From Anaerosalibacter sp. Marseille-P3206 (GTDB lineage: Bacteria; Bacillota; Clostridia; Tissierellales; Sporanaerobacteraceae), in NCBI RefSeq assembly GCF_900155565.1, contig NZ_FUHM01000002.1, positions 1,798,001-1,862,000 of the forward strand: a stretch of DNA of 64,000 nucleotides, in the 5' to 3' direction. Positions 1 through 10,303 of the stretch are shown in pieces. Below the pieces are notes generated by a model, which worked only from the letters and a program-made list of their open reading frames with translations, was not told where the DNA came from and ran no database searches. The translations under genes were made by a program, and so were the position numbers. The stretch's first letter is position 1, and every line of letters begins with the position of its first letter.

Positions 1-201
1 ATTGAATCGGCTAATAAAAAGTTTGTCGCATATGATAGGAAATTTGAATTTTCTATTCATGAAAAGACTAAACAGATAATGGTGAAAGTAATAGATGCTA
101 ATACCGATGAAGTAGTTAGAGAAATACCTCCTGAAAAGATACTAGACTTAGTAGCATCTATTTGGGAAATGTCAGGGATTATAGTTGATGAAAAAATTTA
201 A
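1..201 (+). CDS. flaG: FlaG-family flagellar protein (3' part)
   Basis: The window opens inside a reading frame of 66 codons plus stop. The visible part contains KFEFSIHEKTKQIMVKVID and REIPPEKILDL, the conserved core of the FlaG family: a short beta-rich domain followed by the I-P-P-E-K motif. FlaG proteins are small, poorly understood flagellar proteins, often encoded directly before fliD, and are implicated in filament length. The N-terminal part lies outside the window. fliD begins 12 bases after the stop, so both are probably in one operon. Confidence 0.85.
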   Translation: MESANKKFVAYDRKFEFSIHEKTKQIMVKVIDANTDEVVREIPPEKILDLVASIWEMSGIIVDEKI

Positions 202-213
202 GGTGGTGAAGAA

Positions 214-2097
214 ATGTATAATAATATGAGAATAACAGGTCTTGCATCTGGGATAGACACAGAAGAAATGATACAAGGTTTGATGAAGGCTGAGAGAATT
301 AAATATGATAGAGTAGGACAAGAAAAGCAGGTATTGTTGTGGAGACAAGAGATGTACAATGGTCTAAACAAAGACTTTGCCAACTTTATTTTAAACACTA
401 GGAAAGAATTTGGACTTACAACAACCACAGCTACTGGAGCTTTTCAAACAAATTCATACAGTAATTTAACTTGGGTAAAGAAAGCAACTTCTTCTAATGA
501 AACCATAGCAACAGTAAGCAGCACAGCTAAAGCTGTGAATGGAAGCCATAGTGTGAAGGTTACCCAATTGGCAGAGGGAGTTAAGGCTGCAAGTGGGAGT
601 GATATAAGGAAAGAAAATTTCAATCCTGCAGATGCAAGTATAGGTACAATTGTAGTTAATGAAGATGGAAAATTGCAACGTGTTAATAATGAAAAGAAAC
701 TAGAGGATGTAGCAAACTTAACATTTACTATTAATGATGGTACAAAGTATAAAGATGGAAATATAGTAAGTTTTAAAATTGAAGTTTCTAATGATAATGG
801 AATCACTATGAACGATGTTGTCAAAGCAATAAATTCTAAAACACAAACAGTTGATGGAAAAGAAGTATCTTTAGGGGTTAAAGCATCATATGACAACAAT
901 ATAGGAAGATTCTTTTTACAAACAGAAGCAACAGGAAAAGATGCTAAGTTAAGTATAAGTATTCCTGAAGCTAGTGTGGGTGCTAATCCAACAGAAGAAG
1001 AAAAAGCTAAACTAGCAGTTATTGAAAATAGTAAGAAATTAATTGCTGCACTTGATCTTAAGGTAACTGGCTATGATGAAAGTGGAAATCCAATTACCGA
1101 CTCTAACGGTGCTCTAACAATCGGAACAGAATACCATGGCCAAAATGCCCTAATAAACTTCGATGGTGCAACAGGCATAGAACAGTCCTCAAACCAATTC
1201 AGCATAAACGGTATCGACTTTAACCTAAAAAGTCAATCTGATGATACATTTACTGTAACCGTAGGAACAGATGTGGATGCTGTATATGATAAAATTAAAA
1301 AATTTGTAGATGAATATAATGAACTTGTGGACAAGACCAATAAACTTTTAACAGATGAAAGATATAGAAGTTATCAACCTCTTACTGCAGAACAAAAAAA
1401 GGAAATGGACAAAAAAGATATTGAACTTTGGGAAGAAAAGGCTAAAAGTGGTCTTTTAAGAAGTGATAATATAATATCTAGAACCATGCAAAATGCAAGA
1501 AGAGGGTTATATGATGAAGTAAAAGAAGTAAGTGGTAGCTTTAAGCTGCTATTCCAAATAGGTATAGATACAGAGAAATTTTCAAGAGGATCAGCAGGTG
1601 GTAAACTTGAAATAAATGAATCTAAATTAAAGGATGCTATAAGAAAAGATACAGATGGAGTATTAGAATTATTATTCAAGGAACCAGAATATGGTAACAA
1701 GGATAAAGGCCTTGAAGATGTAAATTCACTTAAATCAGAAAAGGAATTAACATCTACACAACTTGAAGCTAAAAGAAAGCAAAGTGGACTTATCAATAGA
1801 CTTCAAGATAATTTAATATTAGGAATGCAAGATATAATTGAAAAGTCTGGAGCAGGAAATGAAGCGAATCTATATAGAAGTATTAAATCAAATATGCTTA
1901 TAGAATTTGTTACTAAGAATTCAAGCATTAGTCTTATAGATAAAGATGTATTATCAATAGATAGAAAGTTAGATGATTTGGGAGCTTATCTTGTAAGAAA
2001 AGAAAACCACTACTATAGCCAATTTGCAGCAATGGAAAAAGCAATATCTCGTATGAATCAGCAGAGTATGTGGTTAATGCAACAATCTTCTAATTAG
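214..2097 (+). CDS. fliD: Flagellar filament cap protein FliD (HAP2)
   Basis: A 627-residue protein starting MYNNMRITGLASGIDTEEMI; the N-terminal RITGLASGIDT motif is the FliD_N signature. The middle is a variable, Thr/Ser/Asn-rich exposed region, and the C-terminal third is heptad-rich (about residues 390-620, FliD_C) as expected for the coiled coil that oligomerises at the filament tip. FliD caps the growing flagellum and promotes flagellin polymerisation. AGGTGGTGA lies 5-13 bases before the ATG at 214. An alternative ATG at 226 is possible but farther from the ribosome site. fliS follows after 20 bases. Confidence 0.95.
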   Translation: MYNNMRITGLASGIDTEEMIQGLMKAERIKYDRVGQEKQVLLWRQEMYNGLNKDFANFILNTRKEFGLTTTTATGAFQTNSYSNLTWVKKATSSNETIATVSSTAKAVNGSHSVKVTQLAEGVKAASGSDIRKENFNPADASIGTIVVNEDGKLQRVNNEKKLEDVANLTFTINDGTKYKDGNIVSFKIEVSNDNGITMNDVVKAINSKTQTVDGKEVSLGVKASYDNNIGRFFLQTEATGKDAKLSISIPEASVGANPTEEEKAKLAVIENSKKLIAALDLKVTGYDESGNPITDSNGALTIGTEYHGQNALINFDGATGIEQSSNQFSINGIDFNLKSQSDDTFTVTVGTDVDAVYDKIKKFVDEYNELVDKTNKLLTDERYRSYQPLTAEQKKEMDKKDIELWEEKAKSGLLRSDNIISRTMQNARRGLYDEVKEVSGSFKLLFQIGIDTEKFSRGSAGGKLEINESKLKDAIRKDTDGVLELLFKEPEYGNKDKGLEDVNSLKSEKELTSTQLEAKRKQSGLINRLQDNLILGMQDIIEKSGAGNEANLYRSIKSNMLIEFVTKNSSISLIDKDVLSIDRKLDDLGAYLVRKENHYYSQFAAMEKAISRMNQQSMWLMQQSSN

Positions 2098-2117
2098 TAT
2101 TTGAAAGGATGGGTTAA

Positions 2118-2507
2118 ATGAGTTATAACGCTCTTAATCAATACAAGCAAAACACTGTTTTTACAGCAACCAAAGAAGAATTGACACTTATGCTATATGA
2201 AGGAGCTATAAAATTTATCAACATTGGAAAATTAAATATTGAAAACAAAGATACAGTAAAATCCCATGAAGCATTGATGAGAGCTCAGGATATTGTTATA
2301 GAATTGAATGCTTCTTTAAATATGGACTATGAAATATCAAAAAACCTAAGAAGTATATATGACTTTGTATTAGAAAAGTTAGTAGATGGAAATATTGAAA
2401 AAGATATAGCTCCATTAGATGAAGCATTGGAGATTTTACAAGATCTAAGAGATACTTGGAAGGAAGCTATGCAAGAAGTAAAAAAAGCTAGATATGCTAG
2501 TAAGTAG
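2118..2507 (+). CDS. fliS: Flagellin export chaperone FliS
   Basis: A 129-residue all-helical protein beginning MSYNALNQYKQNTVFTATKE, the FliS signature, with the LMLYEGAIKFI helix typical of the family. FliS binds the C-terminal disordered segment of flagellin in the cytoplasm, preventing premature polymerisation and delivering it to the export gate. Length is normal for the family (120-135). An AAAGGATGG ribosome site precedes the ATG. It sits between fliD and a chaperone-like gene, the common fliD-fliS-fliT arrangement. Confidence 0.95.
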   Translation: MSYNALNQYKQNTVFTATKEELTLMLYEGAIKFINIGKLNIENKDTVKSHEALMRAQDIVIELNASLNMDYEISKNLRSIYDFVLEKLVDGNIEKDIAPLDEALEILQDLRDTWKEAMQEVKKARYASK

Positions 2508-2515
2508 GTGTAAAG

Positions 2516-2986
2516 ATGAGTAAAGATATAGTTGATAAACTCGTAAGTATTAGTAGTGAAAAGCTTGTATTATTAAATAAACTATTAGATTTATCAAAGC
2601 TGCAAAAGAAATTTATTAGTGAATCTGATATGGACAATGTAAATATTATAATAGATAAAAAAGATGAAGTAATGAAGGAGATAGACGCTCTAGATATTAA
2701 GTTTATGACTCATTTTGCAGAGCTTAAAAAGGAAAACAATGTAGTCGAGTTAAATGAACTAGATACTAGTAAATATCCAAATTTAAAAGAGCTAAAGAAT
2801 GTAGTCAAGGAAATAACATCAACCTTAATGGCAATATCTTTATTAGATGAAGAAAACAATAAGTCATTAAAAGCAGATTTAGAAAAGATAAAATTAAACT
2901 TAAGAACTGTAAAGAAAGGGCAAAAAGCATACAAAGGATACAATAAGGTATTAGATAATAATATAATGATAGATGAAAAAAAATAG
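2516..2986 (+). CDS. Flagellar chaperone-like helical protein (FlgN/FliT position)
   Basis: A 156-residue, highly charged protein predicted to be almost entirely helical, with heptad-like Leu/Ile spacing (KLVLLNKLLDLSKLQKKF). It starts 8 bases after fliS with a GGTGTAAAG ribosome site and is the last gene before a terminator. FlgN and FliT export chaperones have this size, composition and position, but sequence conservation in that group is too low to decide which it is. The role in chaperoning hook-associated or cap proteins is inferred from context. Confidence 0.6.
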   Translation: MSKDIVDKLVSISSEKLVLLNKLLDLSKLQKKFISESDMDNVNIIIDKKDEVMKEIDALDIKFMTHFAELKKENNVVELNELDTSKYPNLKELKNVVKEITSTLMAISLLDEENNKSLKADLEKIKLNLRTVKKGQKAYKGYNKVLDNNIMIDEKK

Positions 2987-3012
2987 CTGCTAAAATAGTA
3001 GCTATTTTTTTC
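2982..3012 (+). terminator. Rho-independent terminator of the flagellar operon
   Basis: AATAGCTGC and GTAGCTATT form a 9-bp stem (one G-T pair) around a TAAAATA loop, followed by a run of T. It overlaps the stop codon of the preceding gene and closes the flaG-fliD-fliS transcription unit. Confidence 0.85.
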
Positions 3013-3145
3013 ATCAAAATTACTTTTTGAATACTAATCTATATATAGTGCCTGTACACATTCAAAACACAACAATAAGAATAACTATAATTATCGAATA
3101 AATTTGAAGGTTGTCACAATAAGTCGAGTGAAAAATCATCAAATT

Positions 3146-3345
3146 TTGTCCACTTTTTATCAATAAGTTATCCACAGCCTTAAATTACTATATACAGTTA
3201 TCAACAGAATTATACACACTATCCACAGAAACTCATAAAAACTATCCACAGGCTGTCCACAAGTATGTGTTAATAGTTTTTCAAATATTTATTCATAGTT
3301 TATGATAATTTATTAATTTTAAAAAATATGTTATAAGACAAGTTA
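3146..3345 (+). promoter_or_regulatory. DnaA-box cluster followed by AT-rich tract
   Basis: The roughly 400-base gene-free stretch before hpf holds six to seven same-strand matches to the DnaA box TTATCCACA within 116 bases: TTGTCCACT (3146), TTATCCACA (3168, perfect), TTATCAACA (3198), TTATACACA (3210), CTATCCACA (3219), CTATCCACA (3242) and CTGTCCACA (3253). Immediately after is an almost pure AT stretch (about 3283-3345). The density is far above chance. No dnaA or dnaN gene is present, so this is more likely a DnaA-binding or titration cluster, or a DnaA-regulated hpf promoter, than oriC, though the layout of boxes next to an AT-rich block resembles an origin. Confidence 0.75.
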
Positions 3346-3413
3346 AGTGGGTATTATATATTAATAAGACATATAAGTAGAGTTCCTACTTATACTGAAA
3401 GGAGTTGGGGTTT

Positions 3414-3950
3414 ATGAAGATGAATATTACAGGTAAAAACATGGAGATTACAGATGCACTAAGAGATGTTACTTATAAGAAGATGGGTAAGCTTGACAAG
3501 TATTTTGATAAGGATGTATTAGCTGATGTAACTTTCAGTGTTGAAAAGAACAGACAGATTATCGAAGTTACCATAGACCTTCCTGGAACAATACTTAGAG
3601 CAGAAGAGTACACTGATGACATGTATGTTTCAATAGACAGAGCAGTAGATGTACTAGAAAGACAAATAAGAAAATACAAGACAAAACTTCAAAAGAGATA
3701 TCAAAATACAGATACAATCAGATTTGAAAATATTCAACCACTACCTCAAGAACAAGAAAAAGAAGAAAAACCAAAAATCGTGAAAACTAAAAGATTTTTT
3801 ATGAAACCAATGCACGAAGAGGAAGCATTATTACAGATGGAATTATTAGGACATAATTTCTTCATGTTTATGAATGCTGAAACAGATGAAGTAAATGTGG
3901 TATATAAGAGAAAAGATGGAAATTATGGCTTGATTGAACCAGAGTTTTAA
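3414..3950 (+). CDS. hpf: Ribosome hibernation promoting factor, long form
   Basis: A 178-residue protein. The N-terminal domain (about residues 1-100, starting MKMNITGKNMEITDALRD) binds the 30S decoding centre. After a charged linker the C-terminal domain (about 120-178, with KRFFMKPMHEEEALLQMELLGH as its core) dimerises to build 100S ribosomes. Both domains are present, which defines the long HPF of Firmicutes. The ATG at 3414 is preferred over an in-frame TTG at 3405 because the ribosome site GAAAGGAG ends at 3404. A DnaA-box cluster lies upstream and secA downstream, the order known from Bacillus. Confidence 0.95.
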   Translation: MKMNITGKNMEITDALRDVTYKKMGKLDKYFDKDVLADVTFSVEKNRQIIEVTIDLPGTILRAEEYTDDMYVSIDRAVDVLERQIRKYKTKLQKRYQNTDTIRFENIQPLPQEQEKEEKPKIVKTKRFFMKPMHEEEALLQMELLGHNFFMFMNAETDEVNVVYKRKDGNYGLIEPEF

Positions 3951-3970
3951 TAGTATAATTAATATATAGA

Positions 3971-3999
3971 ATTGCAGGATATATATCCTGCAATTTTTC
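3971..3999 (+). terminator. Rho-independent terminator after hpf
   Basis: ATTGCAGGAT ATAT ATCCTGCAAT forms a perfect 10-bp stem followed by TTTTT, 20 bases past the hpf stop. Confidence 0.9.
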
Positions 4000-4149
4000 G
4001 TTATATAGGATTAGTTATTTCACTTCAGGAAATAATGTTAACAGAAAGAGGAAATATAAATATTTAGGTAGGTACTAGTAACTGTTGTAACTAAAAATGA
4101 TAAGTGATAAAATTAGTTGATAGATGTGGATAATTTGAGAGGTGGTAAA

Positions 4150-6894
4150 ATGATGAAAGCCTTATTTGAAAAGCTATTTGGCTCTTATAGCGATAGAGAA
4201 CTTAAGAGACTCTACCCAATAGTGGATGAAATTGATTCACTAGAAGGTGAATATAAAGCACTTTCTGATGAAGAATTGAGAGGTAAGACTCAAGAATTCA
4301 AAGATAGACTTAGTAATGGTGAAGAATTAGACAATCTTATTCCTGAAGCTTTTGCAGTAGCGAGGGAAGCTTCTAGTAGAGTATTAGGTATGAGACATTT
4401 TAGAGTTCAATTACTTGGAGGCATAATACTTCATCAAGGAAGAATAGCTGAAATGAAAACAGGTGAAGGAAAGACACTGGTTGCTACACTTCCTGCTTAT
4501 TTAAATGCCCTTACAGGAAAAGGTGTCCATATAATCACTGTTAATGATTACTTGGCAAAAAGAGACAAAGAGTGGATGGGAAAAATATACGAATTCTTAG
4601 GATTAAGTGTAGGCTGTATTGTACATGATATGGACAATGAGGAGAGAAAGAAAGCCTATAACGCAGATATTACCTATGGTACAAACAATGAATTTGGATT
4701 TGATTACCTAAGAGACAATATGGTTATATTTAAAAATGAAATGGTTCAAAGAGAACTAAATTTTGCCATAGTTGACGAGGTTGACAGTATATTAGTAGAT
4801 GAAGCTAGAACACCTCTTATCATTTCAGGTACAGGAGACAAATCTACAGAATTATATAAGGTAGCAGATGGATTTGTAAGAGGACTTAAGGGAAGAGTGC
4901 TAGATCCTAGTGAAACAAAGACCGATCCATTTAATAGAGAAATAAAAGAAGAAGTCGTAGATTTTGTTATGGATGAAAAGGCAAGAAGTGTTACATTGAC
5001 AGAGAAGGGAACTAAAAAAGCTGAAAGTTATTTTGGAATAGAAAATCTAGCTGATCCAGAAAATATGGAAATAGCACATCATGTAAATCAAGGATTGAAA
5101 GCTAGATATCTTATGAAGAGAGATATTGACTATGTTGTAAAAGATGGAGAAGTAATCATAGTAGATGAATTTACTGGAAGACTTATGTATGGCAGAAGAT
5201 ATAGTGATGGTCTACATCAAGCTATTGAAGCAAAGGAAGGGCTAAATGTAAGAAGTGAATCTAAGACATTGGCAACTATTACATTCCAAAACTACTTTAG
5301 AATGTACAATAAACTTTCTGGTATGACCGGTACAGCTAAAACAGAGGAAGATGAATTTAAGGAAATCTATGGTATGGATGTAGTGGAAATACCTACAAAT
5401 AAACCTGTCATAAGAGAAGATCATCATGATGTGATTTATAAGACAGAAGAAGCTAAATTCAATGCTGTAGTAGAAGAGATAAAGGAAAAACATGCAAAGG
5501 GTCAACCTATATTAGTTGGAACTATATCTATAGAAAAATCAGAAGTTTTAAGTAAACTTCTTAAAAAAGAAAAAATTACTCATGAAGTATTAAATGCTAA
5601 ACACCATGATAAAGAAGCTGAAATAGTTGCTCAAGCAGGTAGAATGGGCTCAGTGACTATTGCTACCAATATGGCTGGACGTGGTACTGATATTGTACTT
5701 GGAGGAAATTCAGAGTATCTTTCAAAGGCAGAAATGAAGAAAAAAGGCTATAGTGATCATATAATATCTCTTGTAGATAGTTTTGCTGAAAACGATGATC
5801 CAGAAATCGTAGAAGCTAGAAAGGTATACAATTCTATACATGAAAAGTATAAGAGTGAAACTGATAGTGAACATGAAAAGGTAATTTCAGTAGGAGGATT
5901 ACACATAATAGGCACAGAACGACATGAGTCAAGAAGAATAGACAATCAGCTTAGGGGTCGTGCTGGTCGTCAAGGAGACCCAGGAAGTACAAAATTCTAT
6001 ATTTCCCTTGAAGATGATTTGATGCGTCTGTTTGGAGGAGAAAGAATAATTGGGATTATGGAAAATGCTAGTATGCCTGATGACGAACCACTAGAGCACA
6101 ATCTTTTGACAAAATCTATAGAAAGAGCTCAAATGAAAGTTGAAGGGAATAACTTTGCAATAAGAAAACATGTACTCCAATATGATGATGTAATGAACAA
6201 ACAAAGAGAAGTAATATATGGTGAAAGAAGAAAGGTACTAGAAGGAGAAAATTTAAGAGACCACATTGTTTCAATGATTAAGAGAATAATAGAAGATGCA
6301 ATAACTATGTATTCTCAAGGAAGTAACTATCCTGAAGAATGGGATTTAGAAGGTCTTGAAGTTTATTTAGGCAGTATATTTTTACCAAAGGGATATTTAA
6401 CTCTTGAAAGAGTTAAAAAATATTCTGATGAAGAACTTAAAGAAGAATTGATTAAGCTTGCAGAAGAATTGTATAGAAATAAAGAAACTGAAATTGGAGA
6501 AGAAAGATTTAGAGAAATCGAAAGAGTTATTTTACTTCAAGTAGTTGACAATAAGTGGATGGATCATATTGATGCTATGGATCAGTTGAGACAGGGAATT
6601 GGTCTTAGGGCCTATGGTCAAGAAGATCCAGTTAGAGCTTATCAAGTTGAAGGATTTGATATGTTTGAAGAGATGATTAAGAACATTCAAATTGATACTG
6701 TTCGCTTCTTGTATCATGTGGAGATGCCTGATAAGATCGAAAGAAAAAGAGTAGCTAAAGTAGCTGGAACTAATCAAAATGGTGAAGATGTAAAACAAAA
6801 ACCAATAGTTAAAGGCAAAAAAATTGGAAGAAATGATCCTTGTCCATGTGGCAGTGGTTTGAAATATAAGAAATGCTGTGGAAAAGATTTATAA
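4150..6894 (+). CDS. secA: Preprotein translocase ATPase SecA
   Basis: A 914-residue motor ATPase driving post-translational export through SecYEG. Visible landmarks: NBD1 with Walker A MKTGEGKT near residue 105 and the DEAD-like box VDEVDS near 208, the [11 protein letters not shown] region, NBD2 with [10 protein letters not shown] and [11 protein letters not shown], and the C-terminal zinc motif [14 protein letters not shown] that binds SecB or ribosomes. The ATG at 4150 ([12 protein letters not shown]) follows GAGAGGTGGT; a TTG at 4117 would add an unsupported 11-residue extension. prfB starts 16 bases downstream, as in Bacillus. Confidence 0.98.
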   Translation: MMKALFEKLFGSYSDRELKRLYPIVDEIDSLEGEYKALSDEELRGKTQEFKDRLSNGEELDNLIPEAFAVAREASSRVLGMRHFRVQLLGGIILHQGRIAEMKTGEGKTLVATLPAYLNALTGKGVHIITVNDYLAKRDKEWMGKIYEFLGLSVGCIVHDMDNEERKKAYNADITYGTNNEFGFDYLRDNMVIFKNEMVQRELNFAIVDEVDSILVDEARTPLIISGTGDKSTELYKVADGFVRGLKGRVLDPSETKTDPFNREIKEEVVDFVMDEKARSVTLTEKGTKKAESYFGIENLADPENMEIAHHVNQGLKARYLMKRDIDYVVKDGEVIIVDEFTGRLMYGRRYSDGLHQAIEAKEGLNVRSESKTLATITFQNYFRMYNKLSGMTGTAKTEEDEFKEIYGMDVVEIPTNKPVIREDHHDVIYKTEEAKFNAVVEEIKEKHAKGQPILVGTISIEKSEVLSKLLKKEKITHEVLNAKHHDKEAEIVAQAGRMGSVTIATNMAGRGTDIVLGGNSEYLSKAEMKKKGYSDHIISLVDSFAENDDPEIVEARKVYNSIHEKYKSETDSEHEKVISVGGLHIIGTERHESRRIDNQLRGRAGRQGDPGSTKFYISLEDDLMRLFGGERIIGIMENASMPDDEPLEHNLLTKSIERAQMKVEGNNFAIRKHVLQYDDVMNKQREVIYGERRKVLEGENLRDHIVSMIKRIIEDAITMYSQGSNYPEEWDLEGLEVYLGSIFLPKGYLTLERVKKYSDEELKEELIKLAEELYRNKETEIGEERFREIERVILLQVVDNKWMDHIDAMDQLRQGIGLRAYGQEDPVRAYQVEGFDMFEEMIKNIQIDTVRFLYHVEMPDKIERKRVAKVAGTNQNGEDVKQKPIVKGKKIGRNDPCPCGSGLKYKKCCGKDL

Positions 6895-6910
6895 TTAAAG
6901 GAGTGATTCA

Positions 6911-8021
6911 ATGGAAGAACTATATGAGTATAGAGATAGGATTGCTGATATGAAACAAGCAATAGATGAGCTGGGTGTTTCTCTTTGACTTGGATAATAT
7001 AAAAAAAAGAGTGAAAGAATTAGATACTTTGGCCATAGAAAAGGACTTTTGGGATGATCAAGAAAGAGCTCAAAAGATTCTTCAAGAATCGAAAAACTTA
7101 AAAGACAAGGTAGAATACTACGAGAAATTGTGTGAGGAAGTAGAAGACTTAGAAGTCTTAATAGATTTAGTCTTTGAAGAAGAAGATTACTCTATGGTAG
7201 GAGAAGTTAAAAATGTTTTTGTAAGAGTCAATAAAAATATTCAAAGGTTAAAATTAGATACTCTATTGAGTGGAGACTATGACAAGAAAAATGCAATTCT
7301 TTCAATTCACTCAGGTGCAGGAGGATTGGAAGCACAAGACTGGGCAGAAATGCTTTTAAGAATGTATAGACGTTGGGCAGAAAGTAAGGAATTTAAGGTA
7401 GATACCTTAGATATTTTACCTGATACAGAGGGAGGCATAAAGAGTGTCACTCTTCGTATAGGAGGGTTTAATGCCTATGGGTATTTGAAAGCAGAAAAAG
7501 GAGTTCATAGATTGGTTAGAATATCACCTTTTGATTCATCTGGGAGAAGGCATACTTCATTTGCCAGTGTAGATGTATATCCTGAAATAGATGATGATAA
7601 TGAGATAGATATAAATGCAAGTGATTTAAAAATAGACACTTATAGGTCTAGTGGTGCTGGAGGTCAGTATGTAAACACCACTGACTCAGCTGTTAGAATA
7701 ACCCATATTCCAACTGGGATTGTTGTTCAATGTCAAAACGAAAGATCTCAGCTTAGTAACAAGACAACTGCAATGAGAATGTTAAAGGCAAAGCTTATAC
7801 AGCTTAAAGAAGAAGAACACAAGGAAAAAATCGAAGACTTACAAGGGAAGTATACCCAAATTGCTTGGGGTTCTCAAATTAGATCCTATGTATTTCATCC
7901 TTATAATCTAGTTAAAGACCATAGGACTAATGCAGAAGTTGGAGATATAAATGGAGTAATGGATGGAGATTTAGATATTTTCATAAATGAATATTTAAAA
8001 CAAAAAGCCCTTAAAAATTAA
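6911..8021 (+). CDS. prfB: Peptide chain release factor 2 (programmed +1 frameshift)
   Basis: RF2 terminates translation at UGA and UAA. The gene starts at ATG 6911 behind AAAGGAGTG, reads 25 codons to an in-frame TGA at 6986-6988, and must shift +1 so that GAC at 6987 is read; the joined product is 369 residues, normal for RF2. The catalytic GGQ (SSGAGGQYVNT) and the tripeptide SPF (RISPFDSSGRR), which gives UGA specificity, are both present. The shift lets RF2 level regulate its own synthesis: low RF2 stalls at UGA and permits the shift. Confidence 0.97.
6971..6989 (+). promoter_or_regulatory. RF2 programmed +1 frameshift site
   Basis: The slip sequence CTT TGA C (6983-6989) is identical to the classic prfB site. 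A G-rich CTGGGTG (6971-6977) lies upstream where the internal Shine-Dalgarno-like stimulator normally sits, but it is weaker and about 5 bases farther away than the AGGGGG of E. coli. Confidence 0.9.
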
Positions 8022-8033
8022 GGGCTTTTTGTT
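8003..8033 (+). terminator. Rho-independent terminator after prfB
   Basis: AAAAGCCCTTAA and TTAAGGGCTTTT form a 12-bp stem and end in a T run. The 5' arm lies inside the last codons of prfB. Confidence 0.92.
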
Positions 8034-8182
8034 TTGTTAAAAAAATTTACAAAAAATAAAGGAATTATAAATTGTATGTAGAATATAGCTAGTGTAGTAT
8101 AGCACATATAAGTGTATTTAATTGATAAATGTAAACTTATTGTTTAATTTATATAAATATTTAAAGAGGATGGTAAATTTTA

Positions 8183-10285
8183 ATGGATATAATAAACATT
8201 TTGGTAAATGAATTTAAACTAAAGAGATTTCAAGTTGAGAACACTATAAAACTTATAGATGATGGCAATACTATTCCTTTTATTGCTAGGTACAGAAAAG
8301 AACAAACTGGAGAACTTAATGATGTCATTTTAAGGGAACTAGATGAAAGACTTAGCTATTTAAGAAATTTAGAAACTAGGCAGGAAGAAGTAATTCGCCT
8401 TATAGATGAACAGGGAAAACTTACTAGTGAACTAAAAAGCGAGATACTGTCTTCTGAAACTCTTCAAAGAGTAGAAGATTTGTATAGACCTTTCAAGCAA
8501 AAGAGAAGAACTAGAGCTACTATGGCAAAAGAAAAAGGTTTAGAACCATTAGCAGAATTAATACTTAGTAATTCATGCCTTAAAGGAACTTTAGATGAGA
8601 TAGCATTGCCTTTTATTGATGAAGAAAAGGGTGTAAATACTACGGAAGAAGCATTTAATGGCGCCATGGACATAATTGCTGAGATAGTTTCTGATAATGC
8701 AGAGTTTAGAAAGACTATAAGAAAAATATATATGGAAAAGGGGGTTATTTTTACAGAGGCGGTTGAAAAAGATAGCGAATCTGTTTATGAGATGTACTAT
8801 TCCTATAGGGAAAGAGTTAGATCTATTCCAAATCATAGGATATTGGCAATTAATAGGGGAGAAAAAGAGAAGTTCTTAAGAGTAAAGATAGAAGTTCCAG
8901 AAGAAGAAATACTTGATATCATAAGGAATAGTATGATATCAAACAGTAAAGCTATAACTACTATGTATTTAGATGGCGCTATTATAGATGGATACAAAAG
9001 ATTATTGTCTCCTTCTATAGAGAGGGAAGTAAGGTCAAATCTTACTGAAAGAGCGGAAGAAGAAGCCATAAAAGTATTTGCAGCTAATTTAAAACCACTT
9101 TTGATGCAGTCACCTATTAAGGGGAAGGTTGTAATGGGGGTAGACCCAGGTTTTAGGACAGGATGTAAGGTGGCTGTTGTAGATGAAACTGGCAAATACT
9201 TAGAGAACACAGTAGTGTATCCTACTGAACCACAAAATCAAGTAGAAAAGACAAAAGAAAAGCTTAGTGAATTAATAAATAAATATGATGTAGATGTTCT
9301 AACAATAGGAAATGGAACAGCGTCTAGAGAGACTGAGGTAGTGGTTGCAGAAACCATTAGGGAGCTAGACAGAGAAGTATCTTATGTGATAGTAAGTGAA
9401 GCAGGAGCAAGTGTATATTCTGCTTCAAAGGTAGCAAATGAAGAATTTCCAGAGTTGGATGTTTCCATTAGAGGAGCCATTTCTATAGCTAGAAGGCTAC
9501 AAGATCCAATGGCTGAACTTGTAAAGATTGAGCCTAAACACATAGGTGTTGGGCAATATCAGCATGATTTAAATCAAACTAAGTTGGATGTTGCATTAAA
9601 AGGGGTTGTAGAAGACTGTGTAAATACAGTGGGGGTAGATTTAAACACTGCTAGCGTTTCACTACTTAACTATGTTTCTGGTATATCTAATAGGGTTGCA
9701 AAGAACATAGTTGAGTATCGAGAGGAAGTAGGAAAGTTTAAAAACAGGAAACAATTGTTGAAAGTCAAAGGATTAGGAGATAAGACATTTGTTCAATGTG
9801 CAGGGTTTTTGAGAATACCTGATGGAGAAAATCCATTAGATAATACGGGAGTTCATCCAGAGTCTTATGAAATAGCTGAAGCTATTTTAGAAAGATCAGC
9901 ATTGGATGATGCATTTGCAAAAACGCTAGCAGAAGAGTTGAATGTTGGACTTCCTACCCTTAAGGACATAATAAAAGAGCTTAAAAAACCGGGAAGAGAT
10001 CCAAGGGAAGATATGCCTAAGCCTATATTTAGAGTTGATGTTCTAAATATGGAGGATTTAAAACCAGATATGATTCTTACGGGTACTGTAAGGAATGTAG
10101 TTGACTTTGGAGCATTTGTAGATATAGGAGTAAAACAAGATGGATTAGTTCATATCTCTAAGCTTAGTGATAATTATGTAAAACACCCTATGGAAGTAGT
10201 AAAAGTTGGAGACATAGTAAAAGTTAAAGTATTGGATGTAGATGTTTCAAAGGGTAAAATATCTCTAAGCATGAAAGATGTTTAA
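8183..10285 (+). CDS. tex: Tex-family RNA-binding transcription accessory protein
   Basis: A 700-residue Tex/Spt6-like protein. In order: an N-terminal helical region (DDGNTIPFIARYRKEQTGELND), a YqgF RNase H-like fold (VMGVDPGFRTGCKVAVVD, about residue 315), tandem helix-hairpin-helix motifs (NYVSGISNRVAKNIVEYRE and LLKVKGLGDKTF, about 495-535), and a C-terminal S1 domain (about 630-700, GTVRNVVDFGAFVDIGVKQD). Family members bind nucleic acid and affect transcription and stress tolerance; the exact role is not settled. It has its own upstream gap of 160 bases and is followed closely by the kinase gene. Confidence 0.95.
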   Translation: MDIINILVNEFKLKRFQVENTIKLIDDGNTIPFIARYRKEQTGELNDVILRELDERLSYLRNLETRQEEVIRLIDEQGKLTSELKSEILSSETLQRVEDLYRPFKQKRRTRATMAKEKGLEPLAELILSNSCLKGTLDEIALPFIDEEKGVNTTEEAFNGAMDIIAEIVSDNAEFRKTIRKIYMEKGVIFTEAVEKDSESVYEMYYSYRERVRSIPNHRILAINRGEKEKFLRVKIEVPEEEILDIIRNSMISNSKAITTMYLDGAIIDGYKRLLSPSIEREVRSNLTERAEEEAIKVFAANLKPLLMQSPIKGKVVMGVDPGFRTGCKVAVVDETGKYLENTVVYPTEPQNQVEKTKEKLSELINKYDVDVLTIGNGTASRETEVVVAETIRELDREVSYVIVSEAGASVYSASKVANEEFPELDVSIRGAISIARRLQDPMAELVKIEPKHIGVGQYQHDLNQTKLDVALKGVVEDCVNTVGVDLNTASVSLLNYVSGISNRVAKNIVEYREEVGKFKNRKQLLKVKGLGDKTFVQCAGFLRIPDGENPLDNTGVHPESYEIAEAILERSALDDAFAKTLAEELNVGLPTLKDIIKELKKPGRDPREDMPKPIFRVDVLNMEDLKPDMILTGTVRNVVDFGAFVDIGVKQDGLVHISKLSDNYVKHPMEVVKVGDIVKVKVLDVDVSKGKISLSMKDV

Positions 10286-10303
10286 CCACTAGGAGGTGGT
10301 AAT

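Noticed and set aside
444-899. Minus-strand open frame of 151 codons inside fliD
   Set aside because: Antisense shadow of fliD without ribosome site or family resemblance.
3146-3345. Calling the hpf-side cluster the chromosomal origin
   Set aside because: No dnaA, dnaN, recF, rpmH or other origin genes are nearby, and gene order matches a non-origin region in Bacillus.
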